Positions 1 through 12,179 of a DNA stretch of 64,000 nucleotides are shown in pieces. The DNA lies in contig WMCF01000003.1 of the NCBI GenBank assembly GCA_009792885.1, positions 10,706,518 through 10,770,517 on the forward strand, written 5' to 3'. Made by a program: the position numbers and the translations under genes. The notes beneath the pieces are model-generated. The model searched no databases. It saw only the letters and a program-made list of their open reading frames with translations, and was not told the DNA's origin. How positions within the stretch are numbered: the stretch's first letter is position 1; every line of letters starts with the position of its first letter. The stretch comes from Eremophila alpestris peregrina. Lineage: Eukaryota; Chordata; Aves; Passeriformes; Alaudidae.

Positions 1-754
1 TAACTAGTGATTGCATGTTCATCTAAGGAGTTTTGAGAACATTAGAATAAAATTACTATATAGACAAGCATAAATGCTGTATCCTTTACTGACTTGTCAG
101 TCATTTGTTCTATACATAAAATATCTATAAAAGATTTTTCTCATTTAGGTAGCTCTGACCTGGATACTTCAAGAAACATTACAGCATGTGCCAGTTATAA
201 GGTCTGAGGGAATTCCAGCCTCTGGAAATTTATTTAAGAGCACACCTGTCATTCCAGATGTGTAAGGAATATGGCTTTGGTTCCTTTGGTCCACTCTTCC
301 ACAGCACCTTATGTTGGTCCTTACTTCAAACAGCAATATTTCATCCTGCCCACAGAAAGAAGAGGGTGCTAAAATAATCTGTACAGAAGAGGAGTAACAT
401 ATCAAAATTTTGAGTGCTAAGTAGATGGATTTCTACTTGCAGTATATCTCTGCAGGGACATAAGAATCATAATGGATATTATTATCTATGTCTATATTTG
501 AGGAGAACATTTCCTCTGCAGTGACCAGGTTTTTCTCATTTCTTTGAGCAGAAAAGGTATTCTTCCAACTCTTTTCAGTTATAAATAAGATGAACATTAA
601 GGCAGGAATTTTAAGTGATGTGAAATGATCTAGACACTTAAATGCCCCTGAAAATAACATAAAATCTCTTTGAAACCTGTTTGTTAAATATAGAAAGAGC
701 TTCAAATATAGCATCTAACAGTTGCTTCTTAAACAAAAGCCCTTCCTAAAAATC

Positions 755-782
755 CTAAAATAGGAATTTTTTCCTATTTTAG
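755..782. repeat. Perfect 12-bp inverted repeat (hairpin), 4-nt loop
   Basis: The arm CTAAAATAGGAA at 755-766 is followed by tttt and then its exact reverse complement, TTCCTATTTTAG, at 771-782. On either strand this could fold into a 12-bp stem with a four-base loop. It is too short for a microRNA precursor, and no transposon ends are visible around it. It may simply be a chance palindrome in AT-rich DNA. Confidence 0.85.
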
Positions 783-1029
783 CCCATTATAAAGGATGTA
801 AATCTTACTTCAAGGAAGAAGGAAGTCTGAATAAGGAAAATGAAAGACCTTTTGCTAACAACGTGAGTGAAATACTATCTGCATATCACTTAAGGTTTTG
901 GGACTTCATGTGCCCCCATCCACTCATTCAAACCGTGTGATGTGAAAGATGTGGAAAATTTCAAAGTCTTTTTTAAACCTTCCTTTCTTCTGCAGTTGCA
1001 TAAAGACATAATAAAGAGAGGTCAGATTT

Positions 1030-1080
1030 AAAAATAAAAATAAATAAATAAAACAAAACTAAACAAAACAAAGAAAAACA
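1030..1080. repeat. A-rich simple sequence
   Basis: The tract is built from A runs broken by single T and C bases, in AAAT-like and AAAC-like units. It is low-complexity DNA with no sign of a LINE body immediately upstream that would make it a retroposon tail. Confidence 0.7.
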
Positions 1081-2306
1081 CTCAAAACCCCAGATGATAT
1101 GCTTTATTCGAAAAAGAGAAGCAAAAGAATACTTATTCTTTATGAATAAAATTCTGTTTTGAATGAAAGAAAAAAGGCTTTTAAGGCAGCAGTACCATTC
1201 TTACAATTAATTTGCTTTTCCTATTATTGTAAACAATATTCTTTTTCCCAGAAAAAAACTACTAAATAAGGTTTTTTGAAATGTGTCTGTTTACCACCTT
1301 TAAAGTTCTTGTATTAATTACAGCATGACCTGCACAATAAGGAAGAAATAAAACTTTGCCAATAAATTATGACACTTCAAAGCAACAAAATAGGTTATTT
1401 GATATAGATTTCTATGAGCTTCACCGTACACGGGGGGGCCCAAAGCATTTGAATTCAGTTCAAGCCATTATAGATACATAGAATACTTGACTATGTCTCA
1501 GTCTTGTTGAACACTTTTGAATGCATTAGCTGAAACCAAACAGCTATCCACCTACAATAGAGATGCATTTGCATAAGTGATGTGAGAACTTCAAAAGGTT
1601 CAGAGTTCAGATTAATTTTGGTTCCTCAGTAAGAAATATCCATGCAGGTGGCATTCCTGCCTTTTGAACTTGCAGTTTAATTTTCCTCTGGTTTCCTTCT
1701 TGCTCTCTCAGAAATCCTCTCAAAACCTCTTCCAATATTTCTTTTTTTTTCCCCTTCTTTTTTTATTCATGTATTGGTGTAGGAAACTACTTGCTTTCAT
1801 TATTATCAAAAAGCTACTGCACCTCTTTTGTCCTTCAAGAGTTTGAGGCTGATGTTTGAAATGACAACTTTCTTCTGGAGTCTAGAATATTTGGAAGTGA
1901 AACAACGAGGAAAACTTCTACGAGCAGCAACACAAGTCTGGAAATTCCTCCCAAGACTGAACAATGCTCTTGAAATTAGCATGCACTGAAGTCCATGCCC
2001 TGCAACATGACATTCTGAGCATACCTGGATGACATGAATCCAAATATTCCTTCCATCACATCAAAGACTTCCCTGTCACAAAGGAATAGAAATACTTCAT
2101 CAGAACCTACCTGGCAAAACAGAGAGAGATACATTGGGTTATGTCCCTGACCCCCAGGTGCAATCAGGCTACACAAGTGGATTGTTCCAACAGGAATTTC
2201 AAATTTTTAAAAGTACCTTAAAAAAAAAAAAAAGGAAAATTGAGGGTCCTGCATTTTCATTACAAAAACTCACGAAACACGACAGTCTTGGGGTAGAGTT
2301 TTGAGA

Positions 2307-2770
2307 GTGCTGCCTGGCAGAAAAAGGAGCTGGGGTTGTTGGTTGGCACCTGGCTGAACATGATCCAACGTGGGCCAAAGTGCCCAAGGCAGCTGGTGAC
2401 ATCCTGGCCTGTGTGGACCAGAGCAATGATTGTCCCCTGTACTCAGCACTGCTGAGGCCACACCTTGAATCCTGTGTCCGGTTCTCAGCCCTTCATGAAA
2501 AGAAAGACATTGAGGTGCTGGAGCATGTCCAGAGAAGGGCAACAGAGGGTTGGATGAGGAGCAGCTGAGGGAACTGGGGTTTTTCAGCCTGGATTAAAGG
2601 AGGCTCAGAGGGGACCTTATCACTCGCTCCAAGTGCCTGAAAGGAGTTGGTAGGAGGTGGGGGTCAGCCTCTTCTCCCTCATAACAAGTGACAGAATGAA
2701 AAGTGGCCTCAAATAGTGCCAAAGAAGGTTTAGATTGATTACTATGAAAAATTTTTCACCTAAAAAAGGA
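2307..2770 (+). mobile_element. CR1 LINE fragment, 3' part of ORF2 and start of 3' region
   Basis: This is a diverged, 5'-truncated CR1 non-LTR retrotransposon in plus orientation. It carries the recognisable run of CR1 landmarks in order: 'ggctgaacatgatcca', 'cagagcaatgattgtcccc', 'gccacaccttgaatcctg', 'gacattgaggtgctggagca', 'gtccagagaagggcaac', 'gctgagggaactgggg', 'ggaggctcagaggggacctt' and 'ggtttagattgattacta'. In intact elements this part encodes the C-terminal end of the reverse transcriptase and leads into the 3' UTR. The copy stops at 'cacctaaaaaagg' and lacks the terminal CR1 repeat. Small deletions destroy the reading frame, so short open frames here are remnants and not genes. Transposition depended on the element's own reverse transcriptase, and nothing intact remains. 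Confidence 0.9.
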
Positions 2771-5700
2771 AGCACATCAGTTCTTTATGCCTGCTTCTAG
2801 AATTTCCTACATTCCTTGTCAGGCTTATCCACAGATCAGTGACTGAATGGAAGTTCACTTATTACTGGAGGTAAAATAGTAACAAGAAAAATTTTGTGGA
2901 CTTTTGAAGTCAGCAGCAATTAATCACTGACAATTTCCTTTGAATATTTTCATTTCCTTCGGTTAAGGAAGGGAAAATGTTAGTCAGATTAGGGATAACA
3001 ACTGGAATGAAACATGCTCAAAATGTACATAAAATATAGAAGTCACATTTAGATAGAAAATTAAGCCAAGACAGAAAGAGAACTGGGAAGAGAAACAACA
3101 AGTATAAACTCACTGGGAATATATTTCCAGGATGTGAAGCTTAATAGACAGCCTGATTTTTTTCCTGAACTGTATTTTAGATACATCTAGACTTTCTGAA
3201 GAACAAATTAACTGAAACCAGAAAATAAATTTCAAATGTCGAATCATCAGCAAGACAACTAAGCTTCTGCTTACTAGATAGACAGACACTTTTTTTCTAA
3301 AAATGGCTTTTATTCACATTACTCTCACAAAATCTCTAAAGTGTGCATTATATAACTTGTTTGCTGTCTTAATAGCCCCTTTTCAACACATGTGCTTCTG
3401 GTGCCATCCACAGGAGTTCAAAAATCTGTCTCAGCCACCCACACAGGTTTTAGATCTCAGTGCTGTATTACTTACTGCATCTCAGTAAAACAAGTGATTC
3501 GTGTTCTAGTTATAGAAAAACAACAAAGGGAATTATTTACATGGGACCCATCTGTGGAAGAAATGGTGAAGGTATTCTTGAGAACTAAATGCCAAACAGT
3601 CCTTGAGCTTTAAGGAAGAAAATGGACAGAACTCTTGAGAAGGAATTTGTCAAGGAAAACAGCAGCATTTTTTAATTAACATCAAAATAGGGGAGCACTT
3701 TGGTAAAGCTAGTAAAAACATATTTTCAGTAGGTCAGGTGCAGGGACAGCTTTGATATATGTCTGCAATGAGAAGCATGACACAGTTCTCAGCAGTGATT
3801 GCCAAATATGTAATTAGAATAAATGTGGTATTAGAAATACCTACTCAGTTTCTTGGAATACATACAAAATGACTTAAGTAGTTGTTTTCAGGCATGAACA
3901 ACAGGAAGTATCATTATGGTAAACCACTACCCTCTGTAAAGACAATCTGTGGTCTGTAGTAAACAAAAGGAAAAAGAATCTTTTGTCCAAATAATTTAAT
4001 AGACAAAACTCTGGTGAGTATTGCTGTTCAGATCTCTCTTCTCTCTATGTGTGGAATCCTGACAAGTGAATTCATCTGTGAAGCACTGACCATCACCAAG
4101 GAAGGAATTTTCTCAGCTTCAGAACACTGAGTATGGCAAATTATAGGAGCTTAAATGTAAAAACAAAAGCAAAAGCTGTGATGACTGATAGAGCAATCAC
4201 AAGGAAGATTTTGCATTGTTTCTTCAATGATATATGCAATAGAAAAATATTTCTGAAATGTACATAAAGTACATGTGCACATACACAGTTGAGGGCATAA
4301 AATTCTTTATGTTACAATGATGGTGAAAAGAATAATAAAAGTAAATCATTGTCAAACATACAAAATTAAAATTATATAAACCCTATTAATCCTTCTGGTT
4401 TTGGCAGGTTCCAATGTGGGCAGTCCTGTGGTAATTATATAAAATAGGTATATATTTCTTTCAGCTGAATTAAAGAGTTATTGAAAAAATTACTAAAATT
4501 AATGAAATCTCAAACTCTTAAGTATGTCTTGTGATATTCACAGTCACAATTTTCCTGGCTTACAAAAGAAAAGGTTATGCCCAATGAATATAATAATGTA
4601 TAGTAATATATTTTGTTGAGATAAAAGTTTTGAAAAGTATTTTTACCTCAAATCACATATTTTGCAGACCTAATTATAGCCCATAATGCATTTGGGTGTA
4701 CCTTATCTAGGTATAAAACTGTAGCTACACCATTTGTGTCTCTGTATTGACACAAGGTTTGTGACTGTAATCAACCACAAACCCCCTACAGCAATAGACT
4801 CCTAAAAGCCAAAAGAACCCAGTGTCACACACATTCTGTCAAATTATCCTTGGTGGCCAGTCTAAGCCCATTTCAATCCAATAAATAGGTGTATTCTAGA
4901 TTTTGATTGCCTTCATATCCAATCAACAAAAGAGAAATGCCTTCTTAAAAGTACAAGATAAATTATTCCTGCTTTCATTTCAATTTTTGTCTATCAGGGA
5001 GGTCTCTCCATACCCCAATGCCCTTTGAGTTCAGCAATAAAGCCAACATAATGGTCAGCAGAATGGGTGGCTAGATGAAAACTGAGATTTGACCTATGTA
5101 ATTAGAGAAATTACCATAACATTACCCCATAATAATCTTTATAAAATCATCAGTAAAACAAAAAAGGCATACATACAGAGTAGGAATGTCCCTCTTCTTG
5201 GATAGCTCCTGTTTTTCACACTGCGTACCAAGGGAAGAAGGATGTTTCTTCAAAATAAGATGGCTAGTATCCACCACTATATTCCAAAATAGTGGGTTTT
5301 TTTAAACCGATGGAAGCTTATAATAAAAAATAACCATATATTTTAACCATTTCTATTCCAGCATTAAGTGGCATTTTGTTCATTTTGGTAATTTTCTCCT
5401 TAATTTTAATCTAGTAGAAGGGATATGGCAGGTAAATGCAGCTATTTTGGATAGGGAAAGAGCAATCACAGTGATGCCATTTTAACACAGAATGATACTT
5501 TTTTTGGTGCTGTCACTGCATTATCCACAGCTATGATTCAGCAAATCTGAAAGGAATATTTTTTACTCCATTTTCTTCCATTGTTCTGTCCTTGCTACTC
5601 TGTATACTCTGTTCACAAATCAGAGAGTTTTCAAAAACCCTCTTCAAACAAAAACCAATTTCACTCATGCTCATACCTTGAGAGGTATCAGAGAAAGATA

Positions 5701-6142
5701 CTCATATCTTGCCCTGTTTTCTCTTCAGATACTAATATACCTGGTCCTGAAATGATGAAGTTGCCTTTTACAAGCATTTTCTACTAAGTGCTGGGGATTT
5801 ATCTGTGAGCCCTAACATGAAAGATGCTGTGAATCATGGTTATTTGTTGCTGCACTGATTGCTGCTATCAGCTGTGTGTGCTTCTGGCCAGAGGGGCATC
5901 ATAAAAGCTGTAGAAAGTTAGTCATAAAAGCAAAAAACTACACTATTATCTGTAATAGAAAAAAAAAAAAAAAGAAAGAAAAAAAACTCTGTTAAAAACA
6001 TTTGTGATACAAAAGCAAAAATTATGAACCATCCACTTAGCAAAAAATTATGTGCATGTACCTAAGCTGTGCATGTCAGAGATTTTGTGTTTATTATATA
6101 TGCAAACCTGTGTTACTGAGATGCAATTAGTATTACAATAGA
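2771..6142. other. Unique AT-rich stretch without genes
   Basis: No gene, RNA gene or clear transposon is visible. Open frames are short and without domains. The only structure I see is an A-rich run at 5958-5987 and scattered short A or T tracts. Composition is uniform at low GC. Confidence 0.55.
5958..5987. repeat. A-rich tract (A15 plus AAAG units)
   Basis: An uninterrupted A run is followed by AAAG-like units and a second A run. No LINE or SINE body is recognisable upstream, so this is simple sequence and not a proven poly(A) tail. Confidence 0.7.
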
Positions 6143-6160
6143 TGTGTGTGTGTGTGTGTG
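6143..6160. repeat. (TG)9 microsatellite
   Basis: Nine uninterrupted TG units lie in unique sequence. The array is short and probably only mildly variable. Confidence 0.9.
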
Positions 6161-8379
6161 ATTTTCCACATCGTCTTTGCAAGGTCAGAGAGAGGAATTA
6201 TTCTCCCTTAGAGGTAGGAACAGATGTGCATAGAGATTAACCAGAAAAAGCGAGATGGAGAAATGTTGAAAATCCAGTTTGAAATATCAGGAATGCTAAG
6301 GATTTCTTTAAAACAGGTTACACCTTCTCAAACCAGGAGCTGAAACAAACAACTGTGGGGTATGTGCTAAACCCCCTTTGGTTTTAATAGTGTGTTTATA
6401 TCATATGGGAAGGCATTGTTAAAGGTAAATAATCATTCTCTTTTTCATGGGAAGAAAATTATGATTTTACCATTGAAATCAATACCTCTTTCCTAAGTAC
6501 TTCACTTAAAATCTTTAACTTATGTACAAATGAGAATGGAATCTTACAGACAAGATTCACCTTCAGAAGTCTCCCACGCTGTGTGCATTTGCTGATACAG
6601 CTATACAGGTTAGCGTTTTCTAATCTAGACAAAGCATTCGGCTTCAGTGTGCTCTGCCTGTTGATGCACTGCATCTGGCAGAGAAGGGGAAGATTACTGA
6701 GTTTCTCTAACCAAATATAGGAAGGAACAGCTAAACACAGAAAAATCTGCAGAGAAAAAAATCAGTTTTATTATTTGAATATTTTCATGTTTACAGGCTG
6801 AATGCTTTCATGACTGCAGCTTTAAGCAAAGTGTATTAATCTTATTATGTAGTAGGTATTTTATGTCTTTCAGATACAGGAGTGCATGTGAAAAAAAACA
6901 GTCCAAGGAATTCTCCGCAATGCAGTTTTACATAAGGGCCTGTAGGAGCAGGCAGAATGTTATTAGACCATAAAAGCACATCAGGCTGATTTATGGTTTC
7001 TGATCAAGGTTTCTGTGAAAATTACTCTGCATCAACAGCTCAAGGTGACTGCTACCATTAATGTGTGGAAAATAAATGAGGTGGGGAGACTGATATCAGA
7101 GGAAGTAAAAGGAAGCGCTGAGCCAGTTTATATAGCACAGGCTTCCCATTTTGTTTTACAGTGCATAGAAGTCTGTCATCAAAATGATTGCTTTGGGGCA
7201 GAAAAAGCAATTCTTGATAATTAGATCTTATGGCAGGCTTTCTTACATCCGGTATATAAGAACCATCAGGTAGAATACCTTCCCACTATATGTCACCCTC
7301 CCCTCTGTCCTGTAAACATTCTTAGGGTGTAGAAAATGAATAACCTGTCTTTTTTTTTCCAAAGTTATTTTCCAGGGGAAATAAAATTCTGAACACGGTT
7401 TTACAGGAGTCTCAGTGACTAGGGCTACATTACACACGGTCTGATAGCAATTTGAATTTTGACCAGCATTACAGTAAATACCCGACATCTTTTCCACAGT
7501 TCAGTGTCCTTGTATTGTATGTTGTTTCATTCACCAGTGCTGGATTTTTTATCCCACTCTTATTTTTATTGAAAGCATAAAGCTCTACTGCCTATTTAAA
7601 TACAAATGCATAATGCATTTTTTAAAATGTAATTCATTTATTAAAATTTAATTCATTTTATATTAATATGGTTCTAATGCACAGCTATTCTTTACATATA
7701 GTTTATTTTTAAGAAAGATGCACACATACATATAATGCCAATTCAAATTTTGTTTTTGTTGTTATTTTAAACAGTCTGAATTTTATTATTATTATTTTAT
7801 CTTCTGCATAATATTCAAGATATTTAGATGAAATGACAATGAAATTTAATCCATCCAGCCTACAGATTTTCATGACAATACTAAGTTTGAACCATGGAAA
7901 AGTGTATTTTATGCTTCTATATAATTCTTGAAACAATTTTCTGATATTTTATTGATAGATTCTAAAATGTTGCATGCAGATGTGCAATGTCATTTCACTC
8001 ATTTGCAGAAATATCAGGGCTACTCACACAGCTGGCTATAAAAGCTCATCTGGTGGTCACACAGAGCACGTTTTCAAAGCAGCCTGTGGAACAAAGACAT
8101 CCATACCTTGGGGAAGGGCAGGGTCAGGATTTTGATTTTTAGGATATGATGACATACTAACTGCATATTGTTTTCAAAATGAACTCTTGATTCCTAACCG
8201 AAATTTATTTTAAGATACTGTCACAATAAAATGTCATATGGTTTTTAGTGCATAATGCTAATTTGTCTATAGATTTTGAATCAGGTGGTTTCTTATTATT
8301 TTTAACAACATTGTTACAAGCTTAAAAGTTATTTTAACTATTTGTATTCATCAGATGTATCCTGAGAGAAAAAAGACTC
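6161..8379. other. Unique AT-rich stretch without genes
   Basis: Nothing gene-like is supported. Several open frames of 60-84 codons occur on both strands without domains. A run of ATT units near 7785-7800 is the only simple repeat. Confidence 0.55.
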
Positions 8380-8590
8380 CTGTTTGTGTGCAAGGGTGAT
8401 TAGTTTGTACTGTTAATAGGATGGATTTCCTGGTGCTTAATTGAAAGCAGGTGGATAATTAAAACCAATGTGGAGCTAATCAAGAGTCAGCTATCAGGTG
8501 ATCAGGAGGTAATACTTGATTCTGTTCAGGATAAAAACCCAACTTTTTAGCCTCTTTGCTTTAGCATCTAGAATGAAAAATGGTAAGGGC
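8380..8590 (+). promoter_or_regulatory. Possible promoter or enhancer patch (weak)
   Basis: The patch combines homeodomain-type TAAT/ATTA cores (gttaatagg, cttaattg, gataattaaaacc), two CAGGTG/CAGGTGA-type E-boxes (about 8449 and 8497), a CCAAT core (about 8466) and a TATA-like ataaaaa at 8531-8537. About 40 bases after the TATA-like box there is ATG AAA AAT G followed by a good splice donor (TG|GTAAGG, GT at 8583). This could be a small first exon, but the leader would be only about a dozen bases and no second exon is recognised. The motifs are short and common in AT-rich DNA, so this is inference only. Confidence 0.2.
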
Positions 8591-8814
8591 TGGTTTCTGG
8601 GAAGAATATAATTAAATTATCCTTCACAGGTACTAAGGATGGTTGGTCAAGATCATACTGTGGGCATTTGGGGTTTTTTTTTGCTTAATAATGTCATATA
8701 GTCTTGTTTTGTGAGATTTGCTGGTCAGTGTTAAGGATGCTTCGACTGAAAATTAATATTAAGAGAAATCTGAATTTGTCTTTTGCCTGCCCTTGTTGTT
8801 CTGCAGGGGGCCTT

Positions 8815-8826
8815 GTTAACGTTAAC
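8815..8826. repeat. 12-bp palindrome GTTAACGTTAAC
   Basis: This is two adjacent GTTAAC units, and the whole is self-complementary. It resembles an HNF1-like half-site pair but has no further support. Confidence 0.5.
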
Positions 8827-11800
8827 ACATTACAAAATGTTAGTATAAATCTGTGGTACCCATACTAAAGTCTTGGTAACCTCCAAAGCTCTCTTTGGAA
8901 AGTGTGATAAGGCAGAAAGAAGGGACAGCTGTTTACAATAGTGTCTGAGCAATGACTAGTTTCAGAGTATTTCCCATGCTGCAATTTAAGTAGCATTTTG
9001 CCCTTGACAGTGTGATCATGCAGAGCAGCATGGTGCCTCGATCAGGCTGGTAAGTGGGAGCTGCTGTACACCAGTTATTTTCCAAACACTCATGCTAGGG
9101 AGAGGATGCACAGTTTTTCCTTTGCTACAAAAGGTTAGAAATGGGCACTGGGAATCATATTTCTCTGTCACACTTACTTGTTTCTTTGACTGACTTCTCT
9201 GCTACTTTTAGGCTACTGTTATGATCCTGTAGCTCCTATGTATTGTTGTTGACAAAACTATATTTTACTTACAGGTATTATGTATTGCAAATTACTAACT
9301 GAGAGATGAAATGTCAGTTTGATTAACCTCTTTTTCCTCTTCTTCTCAGAATGTTTTTTTAATAAACAAGTATGTAAAAAAGGCAATGAATATGTGTAGT
9401 CTGTTTCAAAGTGCTCAAAATTACTTTGAATTTGCTGCTATTTTTTAACTGTTTTTACTGAACAAATCTACCTTGGTAATATTTCTTTTTGTTCTCTTAC
9501 AAGCTCCATATAAAGTTGGACATGATGGAAAAGAATATAATAATACCTTATTATTATTAAAAAAAAAGAAGAGTTTATATCTTTACTCAGTTTTGTATGC
9601 AGGTGTTAAATACAAATTATCATGAGACATTTGTTCATTTCCTTCTTATGGTTTGATGTGGAGTAACTTTAATTAGATATACTTGCTTCCTTGTAGGTTT
9701 TCCTGGCTTTATATATGATTGGAAAGAAAAAAAATAATATTAAATATTTTTTATTACTTCTAATATGTAATCTCTTCCCTTAACAACTTTTTCAGAAAAA
9801 AAGTCAATTTTGAATGCTAGGAAGAAGATCAAAAATCACACAAATGAAAAAGGAGAAGTTTAGAAAACTAGTGTACTCTGTGCTATTTTTATCTTATTCT
9901 AAGGCAGTAAGAAATGCTCGATTTCTTAACAATCTTGCATTTTAATATTAGGAAAGATAAAATTTGTTCTCTCTGTTTAGAAGATGGTCAAGATTTTAAG
10001 TCCTGTGAAGCCTATTTATCTGTCTCTAACTTTTCTTGGTATACATATACATGTAATATCCACATTGATCAGCGTTTCAGTCACTGATGCCCAATGGAAG
10101 TCTTTAAGCATTGATATTTTGTGTCTTTCAGTATCCAATGTGTGCATGACAAGGATTTGGACAAGTGAGTTATCTAAGGAGCAGGCTCTGCAAGCCTGTT
10201 CTGCAGGGTGGGGGAATTGGCTGCAAGGGCCTGTTCACTGTACGGGGTTGGAAGGGTAACTTTTGCTATAGCTCATTTGTGTTAATTAATCTTGACTACA
10301 TTCTTGGCAGTCCCCTTTGATAAAGGCTTAATTGAACTTGGCACACTTCTCCCATAGAAAACTTTTGAGGATAAAGAGAAATAATTCTAAGAAACATTCT
10401 GAGGTACCCATATTTGAGGTCCAATTCTTTACCTAGCTGAGTCAGTGGCTTGAGGAAACAGCCGAATTACAGGTTTTGAGTTTTGCAAGAAGGGCGGGAG
10501 CAAAAGGCAAATAATGAAATAAAAATAATTTATCATATTGCTTAAGGGAGAGTGACCTTTCAGAAATATCATAGCTCTAACAGATGAGGGAGGCTTTGGC
10601 AGTCTTTAGGGGAGAAGAAATCAATTATAGCATAGTACTGCTGTATTGAAGTGTGGGTGAATATGCTGATTTTGCTGAGAGGTCTTGTCAGCCTGGAATG
10701 TCATGTTCTGGAAGTACGTATGGGTCCTGCTAGGGCTAATGGGTTTTGGGAAATGGTGGCTTAAGCCATGATTGATCCCCAGTTAAGTCTGTGCCCGTGA
10801 AAGCCTGCTGAAGTTCCTTGAATATATTCAGCTCACTTCAGTGTTTGCCAGTACAGCATAGCAGACTGGATGTTTAATGTGCTGCACAAAAGAAAATAAC
10901 TTTAATTGATAATAGTGTTTGTTGATAATAATATTGACTGATGACAATTTTAGACTAAGAAGTACCTCTCAGAAGAGGTAGCCTGGTGATGGGAGTGAAA
11001 GTGATCCTGATGGTAAAACTTATGGTTCTGGAGGCAGCCACCAGGGTACAAACTGCTCCAACCAAATCCTGACAGGTAATTATTTAAAACAAGTCCTTTT
11101 ACTCTGGAGCAAACCAGGAGGTTTTTTAGCCTTTTTTGATAAAGTCTGAAATGAGGAAAAAGTCCGTTTTGGCTTACCATTTTACAATTCAAATGTAGAT
11201 GAGGAAAGAGATGAAATCAATAGATTAAAAGCAAAATGTCTTTTAGTAGCCACTGTAAATTTTTTGCTACTGCCACACTTGAAAAAAGGAGTTTCTCCCC
11301 CCACCCCATCTTTCCCCAAATATGTTCCAAAAGAGGCTAATGTGAAATGCCATGACTTTGACCAAATTGCAGATGTATTGCATAGATAAAAATTACTAAA
11401 AAGCTATTTTGGGGTAATATGCTGCGTTGAAATGAACACTTCTATGATTTTTAGATTTGTTGCCAACTTAAGACAGGATAAACAAAACAAAAAATTAATA
11501 ATATCTTGGTCTTCCACAGCACTCTTACATAGTGCTTTTCAGAAGAAAATAAAAACTTTTAAGATGGATCAAAAAATGTTTTTCCCCAGCAAAAGGAAGA
11601 AAATTGGAAGGACCACAGTAGCGCTGTAGAAATTGTAATAGGAAAGATAATAACTCCTTAGGTTATTTTCTTAGCTTTAGCACAAAAGTTCAGAGACATG
11701 AATGGATGATAAAGAAAAATAGATTTGGAAAAGACATACAATGCTTTCTTTCTCTCTAGTGTAATCCTTGCCACTAATAGCCTTCCTGGCAGGTCGTTTT

Positions 11801-12161
11801 GAAGCAGTATTAGTCAAGAAGGTGATACTGTACTACCTGTCAGAGGTATATTAACAAGGCTTAGGAGTATTTTCTCATATTTTTATATTGTGGGGATCCA
11901 GTTGACTGTAAAAGATATTCTGGAGGCTGGGTTCTTGGTTATGCTTCCTCTGTGTTTACTCTAATTGTGCACTACCAGAAATAAGTACCAGTTAGAGATT
12001 CCTTTCTGCCAAATAGTATTCAACCTGCATTTAAATTGGCTCAAGAGAGAAATTACCCTTTGGTATTTATGAAAATTATAGGCTTTAGAGTGAACCTTAA
12101 TCTACTTCAATATGTCTAGTGTTCTTATTAACATTTTTGTATAAAACAAAGGAACATTAAA

Positions 12162-12179
12162 AAACTAGTATACTAGTTT
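12162..12179. repeat. 18-bp perfect palindrome
   Basis: AAACTAGTATACTAGTTT reads identically on both strands without a spacer. It lies in very AT-rich DNA. No mobile-element ends are visible around it. Confidence 0.8.

Larger units (their letters stand above)
1..2306. other. AT-rich non-genic stretch
   Basis: I see no gene here. The longest open frames are under 100 codons, lack recognisable domains and overlap on both strands, as expected by chance. The stretch contains a short perfect hairpin (755-782), an A-rich simple tract (about 1030-1080), a G7 run near 1432-1438, a T-rich patch around 1740-1765 and an A-run at about 2219-2233. The rest looks like unique sequence. Confidence 0.6.

Noticed and set aside
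8815..8826. GTTAACGTTAAC as an HNF1 site
   Set aside because: The half-site spacing does not match the HNF1 consensus (GTTAATNATTAAC) well, and there is no supporting promoter.
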